In this document: piece by piece, positions 43,880 to 56,335 of the stretch
How positions within the stretch are numbered: the stretch's first letter is position 1
Layout of the letters: each line of letters starts with the position of its first letter
Assembly (NCBI RefSeq): GCF_964204865.1
Contig: NC_135260.1
Coordinates: forward strand, 6,758,001 to 6,822,000
Length of the DNA stretch: 64,000 bases
Direction of reading: 5' to 3'
From: Styela clava
Lineage: Eukaryota; Chordata; Ascidiacea; Stolidobranchia; Styelidae
The notes under the pieces: generated by a model
Databases searched by the model: none
The model's input: the letters and a program-made list of their open reading frames with translations, nothing else
What the model was told of the DNA's origin: nothing
Program-made: the position numbers and the translations under genes

Positions 43880-46159
43880 ATGAAGGTTGGCAATGCATTC
43901 ATGCCACTGGGTGAAAAGCATGTGAAATCGAAAGTTAAACTGTTATCATGGTCACCGAGGCTGGATTTATTAGCAGTGGCCACAGCTACTGGCGAACTAC
44001 TATTGTATCGCTTAGTTTCAAAAGAAAGAATTTGGATATTACCTGTTCCTGAGAGCGGTACAAACATACTTTCTTTATCATGGAGACCAGATGGCAAAGT
44101 CATTTCTGTTGCCTATGATTGCACCAAGGATAATATAAAATTTATTTACATGGAAAAAGCAGAAATACTTTGGAAATTTTCATCTCCAAAAACAGAACTT
44201 ATAAAATGGTTTGATATGAATTTTCCTCAATTAAAAGACATTTCACATAAGAATAGGGGCCTAAATAGTGAAGAATATCTTCCCAAAGTACCAGAATTGC
44301 ATATTGAAAATGAAGAAAAGACTGGCAATTTGATGTATGCTGTTAATGATGAAAATTTCTATGTTTTACTATCATGCGACTCCAATTGTAATGTGACTAT
44401 TTTGGTCAATGGAATATTCCCGATAGCTCGAGTTACATGCCATGATCAATCATCACATCCACATTGCATTCTCGGAATGCAAATATCTCCCAATATAGAC
44501 AGTCTCACAGTTGTATACTCAAAACATATCTCCCATTCTACAGAAACATGGGCAACAATTTATAATCTTAAGGTTTTGACTGAAAATATTGAACTTTATT
44601 ATGCTGCAGCACATAAAGCATATAAGGTATTAACACTCGACCAATATTTGAATATTATTTTTGAAAGTATCAGCGAAAAATGTGACACTGTAACCCAGGA
44701 AGTTGATTCACAGTTAACAAGTTATTTGGTAAAAAGTAGCTCATCTGAAAATATTGGTGATGACTTTCTCCAGCTTTTAATTTGGGGAAAACCAACGGAT
44801 TCTTTGAAAAATATATTGACAAGACATTTTACTAAAAAGGATATTAAAAAGTTGGGCATTCTTATTGAATCGTCTTATACAAGCATCCAGCAGCAATTGA
44901 TAGTTAATTTTCAAACTGGTTTGATGTCACTTTACTATCATTTAACTGAGCTTAGAGGAATGGCTGTTGATAACAAAAATGTTCTTCCATTTGAGATTTC
45001 TGATGTTGAACATTTATTATCCACAACTGGTTCATTAATGCTTAAAGTTTCTGAAATGCTCCAAGTCATTGACACAAGTCTAAAAAACTTCAAAGCTTTT
45101 TTCCGTTGGCTGTATTGCTCAATGTTGAAAATGCAGGCCGAGCCAGTCGACGATATGGGCCAATCGTCTGGAAATGATGTTGCACTGGTAGCTGATTTCA
45201 TTTACGAACATCTAGTATCAAGGAGACAGACAGATTTGAAAAAAGGAAAACAATTTCATTTGGAGAAAGTGTATCAGTATCTAAAAGATGAGCCGCTAAC
45301 TCAACTAGCAAAGACTACTCAAAATGAATGGACCAATTTTGTTGCAAGCAGTAGTATATTATCAAACAGTAAGTTGATAATCCATCCTCAGCCAGAGTCA
45401 TCACTGAGACAAATTTTTAATCGAATGACAAATCAGTTGTTAAAACTTGTAAGTTTATCTGGAGAGTCCATAAACTGCAATGTCTCGCATAAAATCCAAC
45501 TTGATAAAACTGTTGGCAATTTCAGACCAAAAGTACAACTTTGGATCAAGGAGAGTACAAATGCTGGTATTACTATGGGAGTCGATGAAAACCCTGAAGG
45601 ACATGGAATATATTTATTGATTTCAAATAAACACTCATCTGAAAAAGCAGATTTATTTTTCCTTGGTTCAAAACAAGTTGATTTGAACTCTATGAGAGCA
45701 ATGAAGATTCACTTCAATAAATTTGAATCTCTGCCGAATGTTGAAAACACAGAAACGACAGAACAAATCCTTGAAATATTCGATTTTGACTGGTATGATG
45801 AAAACACAATGACTTTTATACTTGGTGAAAAGCTACTTGAAAAACGATCTAAAACATTTCTCGTACAGACTGTAATGTCAGACATGATTGTAAAATTAAA
45901 CACAATTGGTGTTGGACCATCCCCATTACCATTTCAAACAGGATCATTCGTAGATCAACATTTTCCTCAATGTAACGCATCTGAATTCAGTAACGACATT
46001 CGAGATTTAGGTAGTAAAGTGAGTGGTATGTATGTAGCGTCATCTGGGGGCCGTAAAGTTTCATGCGTGTTATCACAGGACTCTCATCACATATATCCTT
46101 TCCTCATGGATCACACAGAAGAAGATGAGGATTATTATGAAGATGATGGCGAAGAATAG
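43880..46159 (+). CDS. ANAPC4: Anaphase-promoting complex subunit 4
   Basis: This is a scaffold subunit of the APC/C ubiquitin ligase, which triggers anaphase and mitotic exit. The ORF has 759 codons and no intron (human APC4 is 808 residues and its gene has many introns). The N-terminal WD40 part shows the family blocks LLSWSPRLDLLAVATATGEL (about 21-40) and LSLSWRPDGKVISVA (about 65-79). The middle, about 240-440, is helical, as in the APC4 long domain. The C-terminus is strongly acidic (last ten residues EDYYEDDGEE). The ATG at 43880 places the first propeller strand at a normal distance. It stands alone on the plus strand between repeat-rich DNA and the P450 pair. Confidence 0.93.
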   Translation: MKVGNAFMPLGEKHVKSKVKLLSWSPRLDLLAVATATGELLLYRLVSKERIWILPVPESGTNILSLSWRPDGKVISVAYDCTKDNIKFIYMEKAEILWKFSSPKTELIKWFDMNFPQLKDISHKNRGLNSEEYLPKVPELHIENEEKTGNLMYAVNDENFYVLLSCDSNCNVTILVNGIFPIARVTCHDQSSHPHCILGMQISPNIDSLTVVYSKHISHSTETWATIYNLKVLTENIELYYAAAHKAYKVLTLDQYLNIIFESISEKCDTVTQEVDSQLTSYLVKSSSSENIGDDFLQLLIWGKPTDSLKNILTRHFTKKDIKKLGILIESSYTSIQQQLIVNFQTGLMSLYYHLTELRGMAVDNKNVLPFEISDVEHLLSTTGSLMLKVSEMLQVIDTSLKNFKAFFRWLYCSMLKMQAEPVDDMGQSSGNDVALVADFIYEHLVSRRQTDLKKGKQFHLEKVYQYLKDEPLTQLAKTTQNEWTNFVASSSILSNSKLIIHPQPESSLRQIFNRMTNQLLKLVSLSGESINCNVSHKIQLDKTVGNFRPKVQLWIKESTNAGITMGVDENPEGHGIYLLISNKHSSEKADLFFLGSKQVDLNSMRAMKIHFNKFESLPNVENTETTEQILEIFDFDWYDENTMTFILGEKLLEKRSKTFLVQTVMSDMIVKLNTIGVGPSPLPFQTGSFVDQHFPQCNASEFSNDIRDLGSKVSGMYVASSGGRKVSCVLSQDSHHIYPFLMDHTEEDEDYYEDDGEE

Positions 46160-48177
46160 ATGGAAGTTTCCTCCTCACATAATCATCCCCACTGAATTTG
46201 AACCTCTAAAGTCGTATGGACTGTTGAACAAACAGCAGTGTTATGGAAAATGAATTCCTACCTCTTAGCAAGATGACCAAACTGTTTTAGGTAATCGTAT
46301 AGCTACAATTTCATTTCTGTTTAAATTTTTTGTGGGACATCTTTTGATTAAATCTGAATACAAAATTCACTAGACACCTTACTTCAACACTTGTTGAGAT
46401 CTCAGAGGTTGCAATGTTATTTAGGTTTTCAAGCAAGATCTAGGCAAAAAATTAGACTTGAGGTTGATTGCATTGATGTGGTCGTCTAACGAGTGAATTG
46501 AATAGTCCTATTTCATTTAAACAATTTTACTGTTCACTGACCACCAAATGCGTTTCTCACTTCCTATTATAAGTGTCCGTTGCCGCAAAGATGCTTGAAG
46601 TAGTCAGTATGAAAGTGAGATATAAGAATAGCACAACATTTTCTGCGAAATATATTGAAATATTGGTTACGTGGGGCTAACGACCTATCCTTCATCTATG
46701 CTTTTGCACTGGTGGATCAGGTAGTATAATACATTTGCGCTAGTTCGAAATTGTGGGATAGTTATTATGAGGATTGCTGTAGGGTGGTTCACGTGACCAC
46801 TGGTCTGTTACGGCTTCCTCCACCATCAAGTCCATGCTTACGAAAACAAATAACTGAAATGCACCCGACAGACTGGTAACCGAACGAGAGGCCATGGTCT
46901 GCCATATGTTAAACCGTCTTATCGACTTTCCTCTCCCACAGGATAAATATGTAAATCCTATCATTTTCCTAATGCTCCATTCTTAAACACTCAATGGTTA
47001 AGTCAGATCTACCAAAGAAAAATGAGCCAGTTTTATATTTTTGAAAATTCACTTTTATGTGCCTCCAGGCCACAGTCTTAAACAACAATGAATTTAGTAA
47101 CCTATATATGGTTGGATTATGGGGCTCATTTGGGGAGTTTTGTAGCAGGGTAGTATGTATGATAAGCCCTGTAAAACGTTTATGAAATCGTCAACACAAT
47201 TTCAATCAGTGGGATTCAGTAAGTCACAGATTCACTGGTTACTTGTGAACACGTTCTTGTTTTGTTACAACGAACTGCATGGATAGATTAAATAAGCGAA
47301 GTGAGAAACAACATTGCGCACATATATAGCTTGGATGAGTCTTAACAGCAAAGCGAGTCCATGGAGAACTTCTCTTAGATATCAGTGACTGCCTGTACAT
47401 GGTCTTGTTTGGAGCGAAAGGAGCGTCCCACATTAAAATAGGTTTGTTTTACTGATGATGGCAGTTTTAGGGCGTAATGGTTGTTGAATAATAAAATTTT
47501 GAAAATGACCAGCGCGTAATGTCCTAATGAGAAAAGTTTTAACAGAAAAAAAAACAGGACCAAACAATAAAAATACTTGAGGATCTGGTACATTTACAAA
47601 TGAAGTGCATAAATTGTTTACATCCAGTGAGCAATATGCTTAAATGTATAATACAAGGTAAAATACAAAAAGGTCGACAAATGATAAGGTTTTTGACCCC
47701 AGATAAGGAGGAGGTGTTTATATATTGTAGTTTGAAAAGAATTAGAAATATAAAAGATAAAATGTACAGATAGATGACATGATAATTTCAATTTAATAGA
47801 CAGTAAATGATCGTTTGAAAATGATAAAAACAAATAACTCTTTTGAATACTAATACAGTATTTGATACATGGAAAATACAGAGAAATGGGTTTACTGATT
47901 TATATGTATTGTCTATACTTTACATAAATGATTCTATTATTATCAACTTACTCATTTTAAAAAATACAAATTTTTTGATGAATTGTGAAATACACAGTAT
48001 TTACTCTTAGTTGTATTGTGAGATACACATAGAAAAATAAAAGAGAACAAAATAATAGTAAGCACTATCTATAAACACACATAGAAAAAAATTTCAAACT
48101 GTTCCCTGAGTATTCCATTATTATCTTCAGAATGATAGCAGAAGTATCATCGCAAGTTAACCATTACTTGCTGACTT
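46160..48177. other. Intergenic between APC4 and the minus-strand P450
   Basis: APC4 3' flank, one SINE-like repeat and AT-rich DNA. Short open frames at 47239-47833 (minus) look random. No gene seen. Confidence 0.55.
46775..46965 (+). repeat. SINE-like repeat, best preserved core
   Basis: It runs GTTCACGTGACCACTGGTCT, then CGGCTTCCTCCACCATCAAG, then CAGACTGGTAACCGAACGAG, then CTCCCACAGGATAAATATG. It is the reference for the dispersed family in this window. Confidence 0.8.
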
Positions 48178-51100
48178 TTAATCTCTAGCTACAACTTTCA
48201 ATTTGAATTCTTTGATAGGACGAATACCCAAAGCAAACGACAGTTCCAGCGGTGGTTTCTAAATTTAACGAAGATTAGTGACATCATTGCCTATATTAGC
48301 ATGTTACTAGTCAGTGGTTCAGGCTCCTAAACCTAGGCTTGTGACTTTGTGAGACTCAGATTAGATGAGTCTGGGTTCAAGTCATTTTCATTTAGTTGAC
48401 CTTAGTATTTGATAAATGGTGATCGATGACTTGACCTGTCCCAACACTGTTACTACAAAATAACTATCAGAATCTGATATATTTGTATTGTAGTTACTTA
48501 CTACAAAAGAGGATTTTACACTTGCAGATGTTGCAGTGGGTACCATTAAATTTAGAATTTTACATACCGGTAATTCATCACACTGACCAGATAATTCAGA
48601 ATATCAATTTTACATGGGATCGAAATAAAAAGCAAGAGTCATTCTCATGCCATGTCAATATTTTCTCATTTTATTAATTTTTTTCTGTTCAATGATTGTC
48701 GCAATGTGAAAAACATACTCTTCATTAAATTGCTGATGCACAGAGCATGATGAGACACAAGTCAAGTGAAATGATTTTTGAACTGAAAAAACTAATCTAA
48801 ATGAGCAAATTTCTTTCTGAAAGACGAGACACCACTCATGAAAAACGAAGTCATTTTCATTTTTTAGGTTCAAGCCTCACCATACTGATGTTACAGGACA
48901 AATTCATCCAGATGATAAAAACAAAAGTTTATACTTACAGGTGTGTCTTCAGAGGGCATAATCTTGAATTTATGTAAAATTTGACAAAAAGCCATTTTGA
49001 TTTCCATTTCAGCAAATCTCAATCCAATGCAGTTACGAGGTCCCGCACCAAATGGTTGAAACACCATCGGATCAATTTGTGACATGTCTTCCATTCTAAA
49101 AAACATATTCCGAGTTTTAATTGAGTGAGTGTTGTGATATAATGTCCTAGAATGTAAGACTGTTTTGATTTATTTATTGCAATAATACACAACATGTTTT
49201 TACAGAGTAGCCATTTTTCAATAAAAATAAAATTATTTTGTTCCTCAACCATTTATTGGATGTTCATATTGACTTCAGAGTGAGGGAAGGAGATTTCTAC
49301 GGTCAATAAGACAACCACAGCCTCATTCGATTACCAGTCCATGTATGGAAATAGTCAACTAAAAACTTGTTTCATATGCATTACCTTGATGGTGTAGCAA
49401 GCTATGACAAAATAATGGTTATGTCCTACGGCAGCAAGGAGTTCAACATACCCTTGCGGCACATAAATAACAAATGATACAAACCTGCCAACCCGGGATA
49501 TATAGTCAGAGAGATGTCAAAAAATGTATCAACAATTGAGCCACCTTGCTGCACACATAACACATGATATGTCGCAAGATTTATTGTTTACCTGTCAGGT
49601 ATAAACTCCCATGGTTTGTCCCAAAACTCTGGATCATGAGCAAGACCGAATGTAGGAAATTGCACTGTTACACCTTTAGGAATTGTAAAACCATTCACTG
49701 TGGTTTCTTTTCTGCAGACTCTGGAATTTCTACAAACACAGAACAAAAATTGAGATAAACAACAAGATAAAATAATAAATCAATCCTAAATAACTAGCTC
49801 ATATACTTTTGTCCGAGCAAACTGTCAATTTACTGCTGTCTAAGACATATACCGGTAGTTCAAAAATATTCAAATCCAATTTAGCACTGTTTTGCATTAT
49901 ATTTAAGGCATGAAGATGATAAAAACATTTGATACTGAGAAAAAAGTAAAGTCAAAACTTGTTTGATGGACACAAGACAAAAAAATACTTCTACTATTTA
50001 CTAATGGACAAGATGGATGATTGTCAATAAATATAAAATACTCACACTATAATTGGCATATATAGTCTCAATGATTCATTCAAACACATGCTGAGATATT
50101 TCATATTATTGACACTTTCATAGTCGAATCTTCCCTAAAATACAATAACATTGAAATTAGAAGTTGAAAAAAGATTTCAAAAAAAAAATTTGATTTATAA
50201 AAGCGAGTTGATAAAAAGAATTTCGAATTTACTATCCTGGAACCCTTACCGATATATTTTACAAGAAAATTGTTAAAAATGAGAAAAACACATGAAAGTT
50301 AGTAAACCAATCACCTGCTAACAAAAAAACAGGCAATTATTAATGCAGGTACCAGATAGAGATTAACAATTTAAGGTAGTTAAAATCACCATAGTCAGGA
50401 CGTAGCTCGCTAGCAAAATAATAACAGATAAAATTCACTTCTCTCACACACTCCTGGTGAGCACATAGTTTCAACATACCTTTGCTTGAGAAGCTTCATC
50501 CATTTCTTTTCTAAGTTTATCTTGGACATCTTGATGAATTGCAAGATTATAAGCAAGAAAAGTCATTGTATTTGCTGTATTCTCGAACCCAGCTCCAATC
50601 ATGAGCATTGCATTCCCAATCAACTCTTGTCGGTTCAAACCTGGCACAAGAAAGCTAAAGTCATTAAGCGTTCCAAAAAAGTAGACAGTCTGCTGTTTTT
50701 TAGTATAACCAAATATTAGATCAGGTTTGTAATTGCATTCAGTTTTGTTTATGTTGATAATCTTTTAATCTCGAAAAGTAACTGAAATGTGCAAAAGGTG
50801 ACTCTAGTTCTCATGACCAGTAAAAACTCCACAAAGTCCAAACTCCAACTTGACTGATCAGATTGCAAGACACCGAGAAATGAGTCAAACAAAACAATGC
50901 ACAAAAGTTGAATCACCAAACCACATTAGTCAGAATAAATCAGATCAATTTGTGCTCTACATTTATTTCATTTAAAGGTTCCTACTTATGACTCAATTGT
51001 TAATTTTTTCAATCCTATTTGATTTATTTCACTAAACTGATACTGTTACTAGTCATTTTGAAATTTCCCAAAATTTAAAATATTTCCCGATATTAACTCA

Positions 51101-54100
51101 AATCAGGTCTACATGAAACTTCAAACTTGAGTAAGTCTTAAGTAAAAAAATCTCAAGATTCAAAACTTGTGACTTACTGTGTCCAAATCCTGTTTCAGGT
51201 AAGACAAAACCACAAATACAACACTTTAAATAAAACTTCATCTTTACCTCTTTCTGAATCTTCATTTATTTTATCATCCGCGACTTCAGCATCCAACATA
51301 AGTTGAAGTAAATCTTTGGCAACTTCTTCCTGATGTGAAAAAATATTATTAATGATGAAGATTGTAGATGATTGCCACTTAAGAGTGAGAACAGGGTCAG
51401 TCCTAGCAAATCAAGCTACAACTCCATAACTGGCATAACACATATCTGAGGTTTAGGAAGCGTTGTTGATTATAAAACACTTAATTCTTTTCAATACCTG
51501 AAGTCCTGATTGCCAGGATATAAGGGAATTTCCAATAGGACACAAATTAAAGAAAAATTAAAAGTTTTGTATAATTTATAAATACACACAAATTTTAATT
51601 TATTTGATTTAATTTATTAAATAATGAAAAAGATCTATCTATCGCCATCTTTGTTTAAAAGCATACGATAAACTTCCGAAAACTTACCTGTCCCTTTTTT
51701 CTTTTTTCAATGACTGCATTGGTAAAATTACTGAGATATTGTAACGCTTTGTAATCAAATATACTGATGTCTAATTTATTGCAAATCCATTCAAATGGTG
51801 GACAGATGACTAAAAAAATAATGTAAACTTGTAAAATGTGCATTTTTGATATGACTTTGTGTCCGAATAGTCCAATAATCATAAAAATTTCAAGAACTTA
51901 CAACACATGAATGCAGTAGGACCAGCGAATCCAGTAGCGAACAGTTTTCGAACTTCCAATACCAGTTGGGAATCTTTCCCATCAACAGATTGAATATGTG
52001 CTCTGGTTCCCAATGCAGCAGAAACTATCATATCCAGCGATAAATTTGAAAATAATCTGGATGTAATAATGTATATTAGACTACCAGTATATTTGTTCCA
52101 AAATAGATTTTGATAATTATGTATAATTTTTTATTGTCATTTTTTAAAATTGCACTTCTCAGAAAATCAAGAAGGCGACTTTGGCTATATTAAGCAACAT
52201 AGAAGCAACAATTACAAGGCAAAACTTTTATATATTCAAATTTCAAGGTAGTGTATGTAGTATGCACTTACTTTCTTGCAACAAATTCTCCGCTTTCATT
52301 TTTTAACTTTCCCTCTAACACTGCAACAGTTTGACCTGTACAATTTTCAACAATTGAGAACATCTGTTTCAGCTTTGATATGGAAAATGTAGGACTTAAC
52401 GTCGAGCTGAAATAAGACAAGTTTTTGCAATGAGTAACCATCATAGTCGATTATAGTTATGGTTACGCTGTCTTTTCATTTAGACTCCTCAGTCCTCACC
52501 ATCATAAGGTTATGAATACCTCCACTCACTACGCATCTGAAGCGAATAACTGGTTAGGTAATTCAATACCCTACATCAGGGGTTGGCAACCTAAGAACGC
52601 ACTATAATCCGGCCCGCGACGCTTCACTAAATTATAGTAACAAAACATTCGTTTCCATGAATATATTCTTTAGACAAAAATATATTATGACCTAACAATT
52701 ATATAATTCACAATTACTCGTTTAATGAGCATATAATTTAATTATAATTAAGCAAATGGCAACAAATCGCAGAAAAGTTGATGCTAAGTGCAAAGGGTTC
52801 AATGGCGCTGGAAATATTCAAATGAAATTTTATGAGATGCAATGAGGAAATAAATCTATATTCTATTTGAGAGATGTATCCCTGCTTGATTTTTATTATA
52901 AAAAGTACCATCCATTCGGTTTTTCAACTTTCTAAAAATATGTGCGGCCCGCCAATGACTTGCAACCTTAATTTTCGCCCACGAGCGACATTGCACGAAT
53001 ACTTAAGCAACACATAAACCCCTATTTAAAAATATCAAAATATATTGTACCGGGTTCTTTTCCATTTCTTATTTCTAGCAACTAAAACTCCATGATTCAT
53101 GTCTTTGCCATTCATTGTCGTCAGCACTCTCTAAAAACAAACATAATTTCAGCTTGTAAGATGCTTCCTCTGTTACCAGACTGAAAAATGTATGAAGTGG
53201 TTTGACAGTTTTACCATTTCAAATGCAACACTACGGATGCGAAAAGCCCACCAGTCCCAATACATGTGAATATCTACATATGAAATGCATCTATCCTAAA
53301 AATCTTCAAGGATGACATATTACAAAAATTCCCACTATCCATAGCTGAATGTGCTGAAGTTAAGTAGTTCTTACCATTCTATCAGGAAAATTCTGGAATT
53401 CTTTTGTGTAAATTAGTCGCATAATTTCAAGATCATGTATCGTGATTGCAGGTGTAAGACCAGCATATCCCCTAAAATATAGAAATAATTTATTAAAAAC
53501 AATTGTCAATGTGAATAACCAGCTAACTTGAAGATATTTAATAATTATCAATGTTGATAGAAAACAGGATGAAATCACCAATCTTTTGATACCAATAGGT
53601 TCGAAGGGTATGAAACATATAACACGAATCAGTGCTGTTTCTGAGATGGAATTTGAAGAGAATGTTCCATGAGTTTAATAAATAATTGAGTCAAAGGATG
53701 GTGGAGCTGTCAAACATCTTTCAGTTCATTCTCCTAAGGATTATTCTTAATTTTTAAAGTTTACTTACAAGTTACAACTCCTAATCATTATAATGACTTC
53801 AAAAAATAAAAAAACAAGAATTGTCTATGAGAATTATCAACTCTTTTCACTCACCCATAGATCAGTCCATATTTCTTTTTCTGTTCTAAATTTCTAGTAA
53901 ACATTTCCTGAAAATGTAATAATGAAAAAAGTGAAAATTTAAAAAGAAAGTGTATATCATAAATATCAAATAAACCGTCAATTTAAAAATATTCGGTGTC
54001 AACAAGATTCTAATTTGAAAACTTAAGTAAATCTTGAAAATGCATCAACCAACAGTAGGAATATAATAATTAAAAACATATAAGATCTTGAGACTGTAAG

Positions 54101-55032
54101 TCTCTTAGCATTTTTTATTGAGTATTATTTTAAAGGGTATTGCTTTGCAAAGATTCATCCTATAGGCATGACCAAGCTTATTCAACATTTCAAATAGAAA
54201 AAAATACTTCAGAGGAAACTAGTCCTAGCCAACCCTGTCAACCAATCTACAAATATTCAACCTTTATTACTTACTTTTGAAAATGCACCTGCCATATTTC
54301 CGATATTCAGTATAGTAGGTTTGTCATGAGGTATATTGAGGTTTGCGAGAAACTGCCATTTTCTATGTATGTAGTATCTTGATATAAGCAAGAAATTCCA
54401 TTAAACAAATGATAAAAAGCAAAAAATAGTAATTTGAAATTGATCAAAAAATGTGAATTTAGATATGGTTACTAATTGTAAATTTTGATATCCAACCAAA
54501 AATTAGAGAATTGAACAATGTGTCACTAAATTTTTATTTTACAAAGAAAATTCAACATTTTTTGCTTCAAACAAGGCTATAGGCAAGTGGCCATACATAA
54601 AGAGATACTATTAGCAGAAGCAGACTTGGTGTGAACCAGATTCATAGTTCATTGCAAATTTATTTTATAAATATTTCACAAATATTCACAGCAGCACTAT
54701 AGTTAATAATCAACAGCTCGAAATTAAAATATATTCTGAAAAGATAGCAATCTGAAATACAGAAATAGCTTTTCTATAAAGTCAGAAAGTGCACCACACG
54801 AAACAAGGATGCACAAGAACATGGAGAGTCACTGGGTTTGGCATGTCTTAAATACTTCTAATTCAACATTGCATTCTCAATTTCCTACACCTGTAAATGA
54901 GCTGAAAACCAGAGAAAATTGATCTCTTAGATAAGTAGATATAAAACAGAACAACAATCACCTGATAAGAGCCAGTATTGCAACAACAAGTCCCAAAGAT
55001 TCAAAAGATATCACTGACGACAACCAAGACAT
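48178..55032 (-). CDS. Cytochrome P450, CYP3 clan, thromboxane-synthase-like (14 exons)
   Basis: Exons from the 5' end: 54962-55032, 54275-54377, 53855-53907, 53375-53471, 53051-53130, 52272-52406, 51902-52056, 51688-51809, 51248-51329, 50480-50640, 50046-50134, 49592-49729, 48939-49095, 48178-48258. All have GT-AG borders and compatible phases; total 1524 nt, 507 residues, the normal P450 length. A hydrophobic N-terminal anchor (about 5-24) points to the ER membrane. Landmarks are helix C WKRTR (131-135), RSTLSPTFSISKLKQM, the I-helix AGFENTANT (316-324), K-helix ESLR (373-376), a PERF-region IPDR (426-429) and heme loop FGAGPRNCIG (444-453) with Cys451 as iron ligand. The sequence resembles CYP3A and CYP5A. 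The threonine that normally follows the acidic I-helix residue is Asn320. Substrate unknown. Confidence 0.93.
49295..49500 (-). repeat. Decayed SINE-like repeat in a P450 intron
   Basis: The order of blocks (GATTACCAGTCCATG, then ACCTTGATGGTG, then CCTACGGCAGCAAGGAG, then GCACATAAATAA) follows the minus-strand SINE-like family, with many changes. It lies between exons 12 and 13. Confidence 0.5.
52577..52975. mobile_element. hAT-like element, decayed, in P450 intron 5
   Basis: The left end is CAGGGGTTGGCAACC with CCGGCCCGCGACGC behind it. The right part has GTGCGGCCCGCCAATGACTT then GCAACC, roughly its inverse. The right border is decayed, so the exact end is not fixed. Confidence 0.6.
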
Positions 55033-56335
55033 TGTATTTGCTCAATCAAATTATTTTCATATATCTGTATAGAAAATTTTAAGATTTAAGTAATAGCTTA
55101 CCGGTATACCGGTACTCTACAGTATTTTTTGAAATACCAGTACCGGTAGTCTACTACCAAAATTATTCTACTTTTTTACTAAATAAACTTCAACCAATTC
55201 TATGTGAGTAATATAAAAGTCATAAATCAATTTCGACAAAATGGAATATAAATCCATAAAAAAATTGAGTTTGATTGAGAACTGCAAGTTGCAGACATCC
55301 TATCTCACTATCTGCGCCGGATACACTACCGCTGTCTGGCTGTTATTTCAATATTTGGGTTGCGTACAGCTCAATGCAATGAGATGCACCATGCAAAGAT
55401 ACCGGTATATGATATACATTACCAAGTACCGGTATTTATATACCTACATTAGGCCGCTACGTCATTTGTGTTATTGCGATATAAAGTATTGGGAATTTCC
55501 CCAATTGTTTACGTCATGTCAGGACCGGACGATTGCGCCATCATTTATCAGCCGAAAATAGAGCGCTGGCGATTGCGACATCGTTTAAAGCTTACGTCAT
55601 TAATGACGTATTCTGCACTGAGTATATTCCCATAATACAATCTAGCTGTAGCACATATACCAAGTCGCAAACTACCTAAGTAAACATTCGAAAACCAACA
55701 TAATTTCAGCCCTTGTTTTATAAAATTCATAGGGGAATACCCCACAGCCAACACAATACGGCTGCTCGATCAAGGTTGATACGTGATCAAAATTTGGACA
55801 TAACATGAAAAATTAATAATTCGAAAACACTCACAATTTCGAATATTGGAAAAAGTGGCAAAAGTGCATAACGGCATTAAAAAAAATACACGAGTCGAAG
55901 AGTGGGTTCAAAAGTTTATATTAGGCCGTGAGCCGAGGCCATGAAAAACGCCTAGAAAGTGAGTTTCGTAGCGCACATCAGGTAACTACCTGAAAATGAT
56001 TTAAAAATGTTCCTTAAAAATGTAGTAACAAATATTGCCTTGTTCCCACTTCCAAAAGTTGCACGTTTTACGGAAAAGACGCTTTTACTACAATAAATCT
56101 GTGCTACGATCTGTCCTATATTCTCTACATTTTCGACAATGAACAATGACTTCTGCATGACGTAACAATTGAATCGAATCAGCTGTTAGCGAGCGGATGA
56201 ATATTAGTTATTACTGCTCGACCTTGCGTTGAGTTGGGCAGCCTTTCCATAGCCCTGTTTAGTTATTATTAGTTAAGTTATGCTAAGACGTTGTTGAAAA
56301 ATGTATAAGTAAGTTATTAAACTCTTGTAGATCCT
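55033..56335. repeat. Left arm of the inverted duplication upstream of the P450 pair
   Basis: It aligns in reverse with about 58395-59647. Matching blocks include ATTTGGGTTGCGTACAGCTC against GAGCT-like text near 59345, the GTTGCACGTTTTACGGAAAA block against TTTTCTGTAAAACGTGCAAC near 58675, and GCCTTTCCATAG against CTATGGAAAGGC near 58480. It carries CGGTACCGGTA-type simple sequence. No exon seen. Confidence 0.8.
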
